Shown one piece after another: positions 24,843 through 38,595 of a stretch of DNA of 64,000 bases (the stretch's first letter is position 1; each line of letters starts with the position of its first letter). The notes beneath the pieces are model-generated. The model ran no database searches and was not told where the DNA came from. It saw only the letters and a list, made by a program, of their open reading frames with translations. The position numbers and the translations under genes were made by a program. Source of the DNA: Ciborinia camelliae (taxonomy: Eukaryota; Ascomycota; Leotiomycetes; Helotiales; Sclerotiniaceae); the NCBI GenBank assembly GCA_025890175.1, contig JANPYM010000006.1:652376-716375 (forward strand). Direction: 5' to 3'.

Positions 24843-27240
24843 TTACATCTCCCTCTTAACTTCCATCAACTTCTCCAAATCCATCCCTGTCAAATCATCC
24901 GCGATCCAAGGACCCTTCTCCTCCTCAGTAGCATTGTGGAATGCATCCGCTCTCCTCATGGTTTGCACATCAAGATCGGTAACGTAAGCTTTTTCATCAC
25001 CAAGCTTGATGCGGACTTCATAGTCGGTATCGAGCATCATATCGTCTTTCCAAAGACGACGAGGCCCATCGAAGACAGTGAGAACGCGCTTCTTCATTTT
25101 CATTTGAGATGTAGGACATCCCCATGATGAAGGATAGTCCTTGCGCTTCTTGCGGCCCTTGGTATTTAGAGTGACGCCACCTTTCGAGTGTGTCATGCCT
25201 CGCGATTTTTGTACACCGTTGGGAGGATTGCGGTTTTGGCGGCCTTTTCGGGATGTGCGGGAACGGTTAGAATAATCGTCGTCATGTTCATCGTCCACTT
25301 CTTCCTCATCATCGTCTTCTGCTGTTGGGTAAATATTGGTGGTGACTGGGAGGGCGTTGTTGCGGAGGGTTTCATGAACATCGTGATCTTGTTCAACCTC
25401 TGCAAGACGACGAGCATTGATTGCCTCGGATGGCTCCTCTTGTTGGACAATGCGAAGAACACAGTCGTCGAGATGCTCATAGAAGTCTTGGGCATTGCTG
25501 AAGGTAGCCGAACAGGTAGAGCACTTTCCAGTAGCATCCGGTGCATATCCGGAAAGTTTTTTCCCACTGTTGATATTTGCCGAAGTCTTCTTTCGACTAT
25601 TTGGTGGAGTTTGCTCTACCGCATGCACTGAAGTAAGATGTCTCTTGAAGACATCAGCCCGGTTGAAAGATTTTTCTGCCGCAGATCCAGAACCTGGGCA
25701 GAAACCGCAAACCATTGTCCCTTTGTAATGGGTCAATGTGTGGCGGTTTTTATCGTATTTTCGAGCGAAGCCCTTAACGTGGTAGTCACATGTCTGTATG
25801 GGACATTTTTCTGGGCGTTCGTTCTGATGTGTTAACATGTGGGCTTTAAGGTCTTTGAAGACCTTTCCACATTCAGGCCAGGTGCAACGACCTTTTTCTT
25901 TTGATTCTTCACCACTGAAGTTACCATCTTGAGAACCATATGATTGGTGCGAAATTGACAAAGATGGTCGTCTAACCATTGGTGGTGGGTATGGATAATA
26001 TTGAGAACCTAAATAAGGGCTTGCGCTATCGGCCTTGGCAGGTCCGGGACTTCTTGAAGAGAGTTGAGATGGCGATGGAGATGTAGGATACATTGGTGCT
26101 TGATAAGGAGATAACTCAACTTGTCCAACGGCTGATGTTGGGCGAGTAGTAGAGAAAGGAGCATGGAGAATAGAAGGGTCTAAAGTTTAAATTGTTAGTA
26201 TGAAAATACTACTTTAGGTTGCTTGGCGAAGAAAAAAGGAGAAGATAAAGCTGGTGCCAGAATTGACAGAGAGAAAACACACAAGAAGATTCAAGAGGAG
26301 CAACAAAATTGCCACTAGATTGAGAAAAGAAAGGAGATTGTTGATATGAAGATGAAGCATAAGATGATGTCGGATCCGAAGTAAATGTTTGTGCTATTGA
26401 AGTATGGACGGGAGATAATCTGATCTCCTGACTGTGACTAGCGCTGGTTGAAGACGGGAAAAAAGGCGCATTAAAACTTGAGGGTGATCGACAAGATAAA
26501 GGAGAGGCTGAAAGCGCAGAAATACGAGGAGATTTCAAACATTCTTCTCTAGAATCATTTCGAAACGCATTGACAGGTGTAATTGGTGAAGCGGTTGATC
26601 GCGAAGAATCCATTGGGGTATGAATGGTATGAATAGGAGAAGAAGAAAAGGGAGAAGAGGAAAAGGATTCCAAGTGGGATGATGAGATGGGACTGTTTTG
26701 ACGAGGTGTAGATCTAAAGATATTTTTACACTCACCAACAAAGCCTGGTTTGGCTGAATTGAAATCTACAGTAAAGTCTTCCATACCTGTAGAGAAGTTG
26801 TAGTCGGTTCCTTGACCGAAGCTATCGTAATTCACGATACTTGGGTTTATTCCGAGTCCAGAGCCCCACTCTGATACTGACACTATGTGGCCGTTATTTG
26901 AGTTTGGTGAGCCAATGGTCGAGGATGTCGCAGAAGCTCCACTCGCTGTGGAGTAGTTTGAAGGCGCGGCCCCTCTGAGCTCTGGTGACTCAATGAAATT
27001 TTGAGGAACTTCGCTATACATTGTTGTGGAATCGAAGCCAGTGCTGGTAGGATATACATCTTGTGTTCTCGGGTATGCATACGCAGCGTCGTGTTCAATG
27101 TGGAAATTTGGCATGCCATGATTGTATGGGAATTGAGGGGAATACATATTTGCTTCTGGAAAGAGAGGAAAGTCGTTTTCGTTTTCGTTTCCCATGTGTC
27201 GCGATAGCATATGGAATGAGTGGTCAGATACAGAGACCAT
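24843..27240 (-). CDS. C2H2 zinc-finger transcription regulator
   Basis: Predicted nuclear DNA-binding regulator, 764 residues, two exons (27240-26283 and 26179-24843, minus strand). The intron donor GTGTGT is non-ideal; the acceptor is AAACTTTAG. The join restores frame (T+AC). Residues 1-410 are Ser/Pro/Thr-rich and probably disordered. Three fingers follow: C418/C423/H433/H437, C445/C450/H466/H470 and C477/C480/H500/H505. A further Cys pair with an EHLDDC motif suggests a fourth degenerate finger. Then come an acidic run (EDDDEEEVDDEHDDD), a basic segment and a C-terminal domain with KKRVLTVFDGPRRLWKDDMM that looks conserved. I do not recognise a characterised orthologue with confidence. 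The ATG at 27240 has A at -3; an in-frame ATG at 27309 would add 23 residues. Confidence 0.85.
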
Positions 27241-30200
27241 GTTGTGTTGTGGAAGTTTGTTTTGAAGACGGTGATGGCTGGCTGTTTTGTCTTGGGATGG
27301 TAGCCACACTTATCGCCGACTAGACATGCCAATCAGTAAATTGCTTCACGGACCATCTGCCCAAGACTGTATGTGAATTACCTTTGATTCTTTTGGAGCT
27401 CCACTATGTGAGGGTGTAGTCGAGTATAATTTCTTATGGTATTGTATGTTGAAGAAGACTGAAAGGTTTATATGCTTTGTGAAGATGTCGTTGCGCAAGT
27501 TGATGTAGATACTTGGGGATAGTTTAACCAAGGTAGTATTTTAGAATTAGAGATATGATCTGAGACAGGAAGCCGATGATGGAAGCCGACGTAAGAAGAA
27601 GGCGAGGCGCGGAGAATATATATAAGGTATGCTGAGTGAGAATATGGTTGACGAGAGACAAAAAAGTAAAGTAGGGTTTAGTTTAGGTAGAAGGTGTAAG
27701 ATTAGGTATGATGCAGTAGTTCGGGGAGGATGATCGACGCCTTGATGTGTTTATTGCCAAGCGGGACAGCGGGACATATATCAATGTTTGTAGTAGTTTG
27801 GTAGGGCCTGACTAGGTGTTTTTGAATCCTAGCGGTATGATATGGAGTAGATATGGGGTGGATAGTGTATGATGTATATGATGAAGGATGAGCATGAACA
27901 TGTTCCTTTTCTAGAAAGTTGGGGGCCTCTTGAGGATATAATATTATAATAATGGGGACAGTCTAGTGAGATCAAAAAAATTCAAAATTACTAGGTATGG
28001 AGTAGTTTTGAACCAGAAAGGATAAGAGGGCTTTAAAAAATGGCTGACCCAGGAAAATGCAAGATGCTAAGCCCGGCGATGAAAGCATGGACATGGGAAC
28101 ATGGATGAAGGGGGATAACCGACATGGGGGGAAGAGAAAGCTTGAGATTTGAACATGGGCATTTGGGCAAATCATTTTCAGGGATATTTATTGGTGTAAA
28201 ATAAAACTTTCCCTCTCTTTTTTCTTCTTTGCCCTAAATTATTACTGTACTGTCAATTAATCCATGATAAATAAGTCTCTATTTGACTTCAATACCCCAG
28301 AAAGTCCCTTCGGAAAGTAACTGTACCTACGAGTAGTTAATTAGGGATTAGTAAAAAGCTGTTTACTTCAGACATATATCCAGAAGTATCTAAGGTAGGT
28401 ACGGTACGTACGAAAGATACCGCTTGTAAGGTAAGGTACGAGTACAATTGATAGTCTGCTACTGTCTAGACTCTAGGGCCAGAGAAAAAACCGGTGGGAA
28501 TTCCCATACACAGAGTAGTACCGTTTGTTGAAATTAGTCCCCGGTAGACTAAGTAACTACTAGGTAGAATGCTTCTTTTCTTTGGACGAAAATCATCACA
28601 GACCACCAAAGTGACAGATTGACAGAACAGTCCAGTTCACCAATACCTAGATCCAAAAGGTATCTAGGTCAAAACTCAAACACCAAAACACCAAAACACC
28701 AAAACAGCACAGCACATTGTGGCTTCTTTCCAAGGCCTCGGTCTGGTCGCTCCTCCACTGACCCCATAACCTTACTTCACCGCAGTGTATGCATAACGAT
28801 TATTGCACCAAAACCAAGCAATGCACGCCAAATCCACAAACCACATTTTCACCCCATTATTATTCCACACAACACTATTAACAGGCACCAAAACACCATA
28901 CACAGCCTTACCCGAATACATCTGGCAAATGTATGGCTGACTTTTACTTTGCTGGGCATACCCATCTTACAACCTTGCACCTCTCACACAGGATCGCAAC
29001 AAGGGAAGGAGGTAACTTGCAGAACTGGCGCTGCGTGCATTATTAGTGGCCGCCTGGAGACCCGTCCCACCATCGCCATCTCCGTCTAGTCGGTCAAGAC
29101 TCACTCCACTTCCACTATCTTTTGCCAACCCATTTTCTAACACACCCACCTAATATATACAAGGACAAAGTGCAAATCTACAGTAGTTTGGGGTAAGATT
29201 ACGAAAGAGTGCTTAGGCAAGAAGGGAGAGATGAGATGTCGTAGAATAAGCCAACCAGATCATGGAGACTACAAATCCCTAGGCAAACGTGCTAAATACC
29301 ATGGCCCCCCTGTCGATGGTCCCTCCCGAGACTAAAGATTGATTGCCATCAGAACCTACTGGGGCAGGGAACATCTTGAGATAATTTACGATGTGGGATG
29401 TACGGTACTACGGATATAACCCAACATCCTTTCTACAGTGTTGTACCTCCTACAGTGAGTGCAAATAATAAATCCTCGAGATTCGAATCATCCGATATCA
29501 GGGTGTCAAGAGTGGAGAAAAGTATAAAAAGCGGAAACAGATGCGAGCGAACATGCTTCTTCTGCAAATCGTAGCAAAATGATATGTTCACTTATCCTCG
29601 TCAGTCCCCATTCATCAAATGATAAATCAAGCATATCAAGTGATGTGCGACGAGCAACCTTTCTCCTACAGGCTACATGTAGATCCTCCCTCCTTCCCAG
29701 TATCCTCCCCAATCCGGGTGGGGATATCCCATTAAAGTTAACTGAACCCTGTCTCACTCGCTTGATTTCGCTACTCTTAGACAAATAAGGCGAAATGGGT
29801 GGGGTTCAATGGGTTCAATGCAAGTGAATCTGTGGCTAGATCTTCGTTCATTGGGCAGGCTCCCTAGCTCCCTTCCCAAAAGAGACATTTCTCGTTTTCA
29901 ACCCATTTCATTTGAAGGAGTTGAAATCTTGAGTTACATCGTTACTACCCCATCGACGAAACAATAAACACACCTCAATATCTGCATACTACTACTACCT
30001 ACATACATGATTTTAATCTATTTAACCATGCACTCCTCGGATGATCGACGAAAGGTTCATTTTATTGTTGCCTGGATGCAATACATAGTACGGAGAATGA
30101 TGGATCGATCGATTGATTGAATTTGAATGAGTGAGCGAACACATGGTGACAGGATGTCAGGAATAGATCTGAACTTTCGCCAATGATAAATTGAGTGTGA

Positions 30201-33200
30201 CAATCCGCAAAGTATCTAGTTCACGATGGTCAGGATTGAGGGGTTGTAGGATCAATCTTTCTTGCTCAAGTATTATTGAAAGTTATGTATCATAACCAAA
30301 CTCGCGCAACCGCCCAACACTACTACCACCACTGATTACAAATGTGCAAATGTTTATCTACTCTATCTGTAAATAATCCATAAATACTTCAACTAGCGTT
30401 GCCAATTTTGACCCAATGATAAAAAATAAAGGACTCTGAGTCTCTCTCCCCCTCTTGATAAGTAAAGAGGTCTGTGGCTAGGTAGGGAGGTTAATCAGGG
30501 GTTCACAACAGATGATTGGCCCGAGTACGAAGGGATTAACGAAAATTTACGCCCATGAGTGGCTACTGCAGTCAGTACCTAACTGCACTCTACTCGGCCA
30601 CATTAGCACACAATCTCTCATCTCATGTGCCCCAACATCCCCACCCAAAATATCACTTTGTTATTCCTTTTTTTGTAGTTGCACAGCCTCTGGGTCGTCG
30701 AAGCACAGCCATCTCTTCTATCCATCGTCATAATTCCCGATTCCCGAATAGAAGTCTTGCATCGTTTGGTCAAGATACCCAATACCGGTTCACGTCATGG
30801 ATCGGATTGCTCTGCATTATGAATCATGACGGTGGCTAATTCTCTGCATTATGACGGATGCCATTAGTCATTCCTCAGGCCCTTCGTAAACAGAACGTTT
30901 CGTTGATGCTATCTATCATCATTCATTCATTCATTCTCAACCCAGACCAGGTCATCGTAGATACTGTAGGTAGGTATGCACGAGCCACATGTCCTCGTCT
31001 AACAGCTAACAAGACCAAAAGTTCGTCCGTCCATCACCGAAGCGAACGGGAACGGCAGGACCCATTTTGCAAGGCAGATTTTCATCATATTTGCTTTTCT
31101 TCCCCTCCCTCCTCTCAAGATAAACCACTTTGGTAAACACAACACACAACGTCCGCCCCTGATTTCACATCATGCATGAGATCTCCACCATATCTTTCTC
31201 TGGGTCGTGTCACAGAAGGATTGAACCATCTGACCAACTGTGCGGTTATTGTATTGATCGATATAATGTCTTTCTTTTGTGTACATGTTGTATCCTCGAT
31301 TTCGTGAAAGCATACTCGAGTAGTCGTCGTGATCGAATGATCAAATCCTTCTAGAAGCCCTTCGAGTCACTCAAAACACCTTCTCTACAAACACAAGATT
31401 CATCATACCTACCCCCAGAAGCTTCATCTTCCCAAGGAGAGCATAAACCCCCTGGTTTCACTTCTTTCTGCAACTCTTCGGAATTCAGCCCTATGAGCCC
31501 CTTTCCCTCGAGAGAAAGTCCCATGATTGGCTACAAATCCTGGTAATAGTAATCTTCGCCGTCTTAGCATCGAATTCTCGAAATTATTGTTGAATCCTAA
31601 TGATTGAATTGGCTGGTAAATTTAATTCTCAAACGCAGACCCGTTGAAGTTGCTATTATCAGGATACCTTGCGAATCGTCGCCATGTGGTATCTCTTAGT
31701 ACAGTGTAGGCATCTAAATTTAAAGGTACAATAGCATATATCGTGAAAGTGTGTGATAATTGATATGGTAATACATTACGATAGCATAGTAATGCACTCG
31801 CTGGTAGAGATGATTAAAAACATGCGATTCGGATTTGATGTTACCTCCCGGCTCCAAGCCGTTCCTCCGGCATTTGGGAATGCAGAAGTTCGATGGCGGC
31901 ATTTTCTAATGCCTCCCTTACTCAGACGCAAAAGGTGTATCCACTTTATCATCTGGTCAGCAAAAGAAACATGCCAGTTAAGCCCACAGAAGTTTGTTGT
32001 TGAAAGTTTCTAGTAATAAAGTCTTGTTGCACAGCCTCGCAGCCTGGTGCATTGTAGCTAGCCATTATTCATAATGCCTAGCTCTGAACTTTTAAAAGGC
32101 ATTTCTGTTATAGGGCTGAGTCATTGACCAATCGATCGTCCCGCATGCTTTCGGTCATCACCGCCATTGGTACTTTCTCCACCGCTATTTATGAGGTTTC
32201 GTACTGTAGCCAATCGCGCTCCTTCTGTCATCACAGTGACGCTTGACATTATGGAAGCGATAATCGCTGCAGATTCAGTGCAGAAAGTCCCGTCGATGTG
32301 GGTGTGGTTGATCAGAGAAACCATAACCAACGGTTCTCTGCAATTGAATTTATGAATGTAACTTGAATATGCAGTGACCTGCCACCAAGGAGCAACGTTT
32401 CAATCGAAAATGGTTCTTCAGCTTCCATATGATGGTTGGCGTCGCCCATTTTGTCGCTGTATACCTTAGTTGTCCATCCATTGTGTTTATCACTGCAACT
32501 GCAACGACGATGACCTTTTTTGCCCCCCCCAAAGATCTTGATCATTGGAGATAAATGAACCTCGGGACAAACAGTAGGTATAGCGAAAATCGTTATGTTT
32601 TCGAGCGGTGTATGCTATTTCCTCTTGATATTAATTAGATTATGCAAACAATATTGAATTATGTTGCCAACGAAGACCGGCAACAGATTTGTTCTAGCGG
32701 AAAATTTCGATCGCGATAATTGATGACTTTTTGGGAAAATGGTCGAAATCATGTGTACGGAGTAGTATGGATGTTGTTTGGGCAAGATGAGACAAAATGT
32801 GCAGACCTCCAGGGTTCGTCCGAAACTTTACGATACCGAAGATTGGGGCTTTCGACAGCGGGAGGAAACGATTTCCAGCCACATCTATTCGCCAAGTTCC
32901 AAAACTCCCGCAAGGTTAACCCTAAGTTATCCTGATTAATAATCTTTTTCGAATGAGGGGTTAATGTACCATGCCCAAATAGTATATCAAACTAACTTAT
33001 AAAGTCAATTTGCTTCTTGTGAAGAGATTGCCAAAAGATTGGTATGATGTGCGGATGCACCAATATGAAATTTCCTGGTAGGTCCAGTATATGAGTATTT
33101 GGTCCAATAGAGAAAATTGGAGTTAGGATAAGACTAGATTAGTTTGATTAGTTTGACTAGATAGCAACCCTATGTGATATGAACTGCAGGCAGATGCTTA

Positions 33201-35154
33201 ACCTTCAAATTTGACTTCCCCGATCACTCGCATCTCATCCTGGTTCCCATGAATTGGGGTCCAAAACAAAATAGTTCGGTTAATATCTCATTTCTCCTAG
33301 ATATCAACGTGACAGCGTGTACGTACTCCGTAGCATTTATTCGCATACTCATTTAGGCTGTGCTGCTACCAAGTGAGCTCTTAAAGTGATTACCTCGCGT
33401 GGGTTCTGCCCTGGTTAGGCTTTCGACCCTGTCAGATTTGGAGATCTTTATGCTATATTCCCTGCTAAACCTCGTGTCATATATACAAGAAAATCTATGG
33501 ATGAGCATTTTTGGATATCGAGGTATGATCATGAGGCTCTGCTTGCCAATCAAATAAAGTTCTGATCGTAATGGTGTCCAATAAAGTCCTCGTAATATAG
33601 CCTCCCCTGTGCAATTCCATTTACTCCTGCAAGCATTCAGTCCTTCCCCGGTTGATTGATCGGTGCTACCCACTTCCTCGGGCTCAGAAAGTAGATTTGA
33701 TAGATAGTTGCAAATGTGGAGTGGATATCCTGAAATAGATTGGTCTTCAATGTCGTTATCCGTCTCGCATTATTGAAAGGCTTCTTGAACCATACTTATG
33801 ATTCAAAGCTACAACCTCCTGGGCGTAAATTGATTTGTTATCCGCAGGAGCCACGTGAAATGTGTACGATCATCTTTTTTGTGACCCCCGATGCATCTTG
33901 ATGCAATCAATCTTGGGAGAGTTCCGCCAAGTCGCCGACTTGAAGATCAGTGAAAATCAGGAACTATTGATGATCCGATTCCGAATCAAATCACGTCAGC
34001 TACCGGCACTGGTCAAGCAGTATCATAGCTAATAGTAAAAGTACATATGTTCAAGGTTTCGGACACTCACAGTTCTTCTAGACTCCTAGGTTCCAGATTC
34101 TACTTTGTTACTTTTTCAACAGTATCTACCCCATGAACATAATACCTAGCAATAAAATTAGACGAGCCGGGGTAGTATCTTATGTTACTCCAAATTTCGA
34201 AAAGTCTAATCAACCACCCAAATACTTCTTTTAATTCTCAAAGAGGAAATCGTTCGCCTAAATCTTCTTGATTGTGTCTGGTGTATGGACTATCACCTCG
34301 GGGCGCCATTCCGTTGCTGGATCTCTTTCAAAAACGTGGCATGCTTGCTCACCAACAAGGAAGCTCTCAACTGCCCATTGGATGTTATTCGAAAGGCAGC
34401 GAAGTTTGGTATACGCAAAGACGCCATAGAGTTGCAATTTGTACCATGGAAGGAAAATAACTGTCTCGAAAAGTCGTATGACTAGGGTTACAGAGAGTCC
34501 CCTGATATCATTCTGGATTTTTGGTGTGTTGAAGATTCGAACTTGGCGATTCCAGTGTATGTGTGTTTGTTATTGTGGGGTGATGAGGCTTTCCTTTCTC
34601 AAGTCGCGAATCGAAATCGAATATGCAACGGCAGGTCATTTGGTACTATAAATGGCAACATGTTGTATTGTGGCTCTCTTTTCGTGCAACTTCAACAGTC
34701 TTAAACTCTAGGCTCCAGTATTTCTACCAAAAAGTTCAATTTTTGAGTCTTGAACGCATTGATGAGATTCAATCAGTAGTTCCTTTGATCGTAATAAGTA
34801 ATTTCCCCTGCAGAATTCAATTTCATGGCTTGATTTCAATGTTTTTGTCGCATTGCCGTTGTTTTTGCTTTTTGTGGCCATGTTCATCGATAGTGATCAA
34901 CTTATTTAAAGCTTGCAAGCGTATTTGATACGTTGGTTTGATGCAAATCCGAACAGGGAACAGAAAGGTAGGGGAGTGAGATGGGTAAGAAAAAGAAAAT
35001 TTTGAAACTTCGAGAAGAAGGGAAGGATCGGTGAAGAAAGAGAGAGATTAGCGATTGGCAGATGCATATTGGGAGTAGTAATTCGATATTATTAGGCGGC
35101 GATTATCGAATTGATTTGGTTTGTTTTGCGATTTCTTTTTTTAGTATGAAAAGG

Positions 35155-35200
35155 AGAGGAGAGGAGAGGAGAGGAGAAGAGAGGAGAGAGAGGGGGGAAA
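35155..35200. repeat. Purine-rich GAGAG repeat
   Basis: Near-perfect (GAGGA)n/(GAGAGG)n purine tract on the plus strand. The open frame across it (35062-35448) translates it as Arg/Glu repeats and is not taken as a gene. Confidence 0.75.
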
Positions 35201-35263
35201 CAGAGAGGTATGAAAGGACTTCGATGGAGAATAACGAAAAAGGCATATTCAACTCGTTAATTC

Positions 35264-35383
35264 ATCCATCCATCCATCCATCAATACGAGTGTCCAGGCA
35301 GGATCATTTTCGCCATCCATCCATCCATCCATCAATCAATCAATCCATCAATGCGAGTGCCCAGGTAGGATCATTTTCGCCAT
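35264..35383. repeat. CATC microsatellites with a diverged direct repeat
   Basis: Two (CATC)n blocks, each next to a copy of a 36-bp sequence (35281-35316 and 35348-35383, spacing 67 bp). The copies differ at three sites, all of them transitions. The unit therefore looks like an old tandem duplication of about 67 bp. Confidence 0.7.
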
Positions 35384-38067
35384 CAAGGCTTCAATCAGAA
35401 TGCCTTTCGCAAGCTTTAGATCGATCTGCATTCAGCCTTGTGAGCTAGAAATGACAAAGTGTCGGTTTTTTGTCTGGGCTCTGTCACCGCAACGGGACAC
35501 CGAGTTGAAGTTATTGCACAATGAGTCTGATCATGACAAGAGGTCTGGCCTTTCAACAATACCAATCATCTCTGTTCGTGACATGATATGGCATGGTATG
35601 GTATGGTATATTGTACGAGTCGCAGTCAGTTTCGATGCTCATAGACCAAATTGTGTGAATCGCGAAGGTTTTCTCCTAGAGCTCTTAGAGAAATCACCCC
35701 ACCTTCGTGAATATAGGAAGAGCTCCACTACTTCACTACTTCCTACCTCAAACTAGACATTCACATATCTACAAGTGTAAATAATGTCTCACTCGTCAAT
35801 CGTAAACTAGTTGTATACTGTACAAGATATTCTTGAACCATAGAAGTTCTCATCTTGCTAACCCTTTCAATTCTCTCCGTCGAATCTGTCTCTTTCAATT
35901 GCCTTTTTCAAACGCCGTTCATCCCATTATTCACGCCCATCTTCATTCTTCAATGCCTTTACCTTCACTTCCTCCACATATCACTCCTTCTGTTATCGGC
36001 TCTTCGATCTCACTCTTCGCCATCAAAAACTCTTGTTGAACGACTGATATTTGGCACCTTGATGACATGCTTCTGCGGGTAGTCCTGAAATAGATAATTT
36101 CTGATATGTGCGATGGTAAATTTGGGGAGTGGGGAGTGGGGAGTGAAGTGTAGAAGGAGTGAAGGTTAAAGAGTGGAGGGGTTAATGGGATCAAGAGAGA
36201 GAATTTAAATAAGAGTGAGAGCGCAGGAGATGGATCATTGCCAATGTATGAGGTTGTATCAAACTACTCGATAAACAATTGATACCATGTACTTTATTCT
36301 TACCTAGATATTTTACGATCCTTCACATCAGCTGCATGCAAGTACAAACCTAATGACAAAGTCCAAAGCCTTGACTTGTATCTAGTCTTCATACCCGGGA
36401 TGCGAAAGACAAGACTATAGAACCAGCTAGGAGGGACCTACAGCCCGAAAGAAAAAGTTGCATCAACCTCTTCAACAGTATCGAAGTACCTAGGTAGCTA
36501 GATAGAATACCCACAAACAAAATCCCGATTTATCATCCTCATGATTGCCATCTCAGCAGGCCAATCACCTAGCACTTCCACTACCAGTCTAACCAATCAT
36601 CACTGCCGTGAAATGTAAAGAATACAGCAAGTGTTCCTCTTCATTTATCCTGCCCCTCCCCCAAAACCTTCTCCACTAAAATACTCCTTCATTGAATACC
36701 AAAGTGTCTGAAAACAAGGAGTTTCAATTCTCAACAGTAGAATACTAGAATCACGTAACGATTGATCCTCAAAGAAGTCCACCAGATAAGTCTATTTATG
36801 ATATCTCCAGCTCCCATTCCATTCAATTCAATTCCGATCGCATCATCCAAGTTCCAAGTTCCAAGTTCCAACCACCTTCCATCCACCTTCCATCCATCCA
36901 TCCATATCTCCCGAAGGCTCCCCCCTTTCTTTCCAAATATCTTGATACCCACCCAAACCAGAAATTCAGAATATGCTCTACTATCAGAAGGTGTGCGGAA
37001 TCCGAACATTGAAGAGGCGCCATGGTCCTCATATGACCCATCTCCATCTCCATCTCCATCTCTACTGATAATAAAGTTTAAACTTCACGATTAAGGATCA
37101 AGGTCCAAGTATCGTGAGTATATGATAATAATATTCTTCATAGGAATTCTGCGAGGTCCGGCATGGTAAATACTGACTAGGGAGTAAAGTCAAGAGTCAA
37201 GAGTCAAGAGTCAAGTATGCTGTGTACCTTTTAAGTTTAGATGCTATCGGGTGTCTTGTTTGTTGTTGTTATCACTCACTGTAAACCTTCACTTTACCTT
37301 ATTTTACGTTACCTCACTTCACCTCGTCGATTTATTCCCTTTATATGAAATATCCATCCATTCATCCATCCATCTATCCATCCATCCATCCATACCAAAT
37401 AACCCTCCTCCTCAACATTAAAATAAATAAAAACAAATAAAGTAACCCGACTCCTTAACATCAACATCAACCCCAAGCAAGCAAATCACCCCACAACATC
37501 CCAAGAAACAAAACAAAACAATATAATAATATAATATCAGCACCTACCTACCACCGACTATCTACCTACCCAGTAGCCAGGAGAAAACATCCAAACACCA
37601 AACACCAAAATAAAAGCCAAAGCCAAAGGCCAAAAAAACAACCACACATCCATATAACATTATATCGTCGCCGATGTACATATATATGTATCTATATCTC
37701 TGTTTTTTCCTTTGACTTTTTATTTTATTTTATTTTTTATTTTTCCCCTTTCTTCTCTTCTCTTCTCGTTAAAAATATATATATATCCCACCCCCCTTCC
37801 CTCTCCATCCCTCTCCACTCCACCCCTCTTCCTCCCGCCGTCCCTCCATAGACATACATCTCAATTTTTCTTTCCAATCCAATCCATCCCCTTCCACCAA
37901 GTCATATCATATCATATCATATCCCATCACATCACATAAAATCACATCACACCAAAAAGTCCATCAGTATAGGTAACCAAACCAAACCCAAACCCAAACA
38001 AAACCAAACCCAAAACCAAAAACTCCCTTCACCACGCTACAACCATGAAACGCATCTTCATCATAAG

Positions 38068-38237
38068 ATAGGTATAGGTATAGGTATAGGTATAGGTATA
38101 GGTATAGGTATAGGTATAGGTATAGGTATAGGTATAGGTATAGGTATAGGTATAGGTATAGGTATAGGTATAGGTATAGGTATAGGTATAGGTATAGGTA
38201 TAGGTATAGGTATAGGTATAGGTATAGGTATAGGTAT
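38068..38237. repeat. (ATAGGT)n hexanucleotide tract, about 28 copies
   Basis: A 170-bp perfect tandem array of ATAGGT, 28 full units plus AT. It lies about 360 bp beyond the 3' end of the LCAT-like gene. The minus-strand open frame over it (38486-38061) reads as an Ile-Pro polymer and is a product of the repeat. Confidence 0.97.
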
Positions 38238-38280
38238 CATGCTATCAACCAACAACTCAGTTACCCAACAGCCATTGAAA

Positions 38281-38368
38281 AGGTAGGTAGGTAGGTAGGT
38301 ATAACAACAACAACAACAACAACAACAACAACCATGGCACCCACTCGCTCGCTCGCTCGCTCGCTCGC
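38281..38368. repeat. Compound microsatellite: (AGGT)5, (AAC)10, (CTCG)6
   Basis: Three different short tandem repeats within 90 bp: AGGT at 38281-38300, AAC at 38303-38332 and CTCG at 38344-38368. Together with the hexamer array just before them they form an unusually dense microsatellite cluster in the 3' flank of the LCAT-like gene. Confidence 0.9.
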
Positions 38369-38595
38369 CTATGCATTGTATAAAGAAGATGAAGAAAGAA
38401 GATAAGATAAGATGAAAGATCCAATGCAATGCAATGCAACGCGCCACTGTTAAAACTCCAACTCCCACTCCCACTCCAACCCACAAAATGTAAGAAAAAG
38501 TAAAAGTAAAAGTGCTCCCTCATCCTTCTTTCCCAGCTTCGTCATAAATCGACGATCATAGGCTATGCACATACACATAAAAAAAAAAAAAAAAA

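Larger units (their letters stand above)
27241..38067. other. Long gene-poor region upstream of the C2H2 gene
   Basis: Nearly 11 kb without a gene I can support on either strand. Open frames rarely exceed 110 codons; the longest (28619-29089 and 35062-35448) are low-complexity or run through microsatellites. The part next to 27240 is the C2H2 promoter and leader. A GTAATT...TGTCTAG segment near 27382-27320 on the minus strand could be a 5' UTR intron, and a 61-codon upstream frame lies at 27531-27346. TACGGAGTA 9-mers are at 32756 and, as the complement, 33324. Purine-rich and CATC repeats lie at 35155-35346. Confidence 0.5.

Noticed and set aside
33353..33673. 106-codon minus-strand ORF considered as a HET-domain fragment
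   Set aside because: No HET motif could be identified.
34285..34485. 66-codon plus-strand ORF with protein-like composition
   Set aside because: Too short and no family match; not enough to support a gene or relic.
38061..38486. 141-codon minus-strand ORF with an Ile-Pro polymer
   Set aside because: Translation of the (ATAGGT)n and AAC microsatellites.
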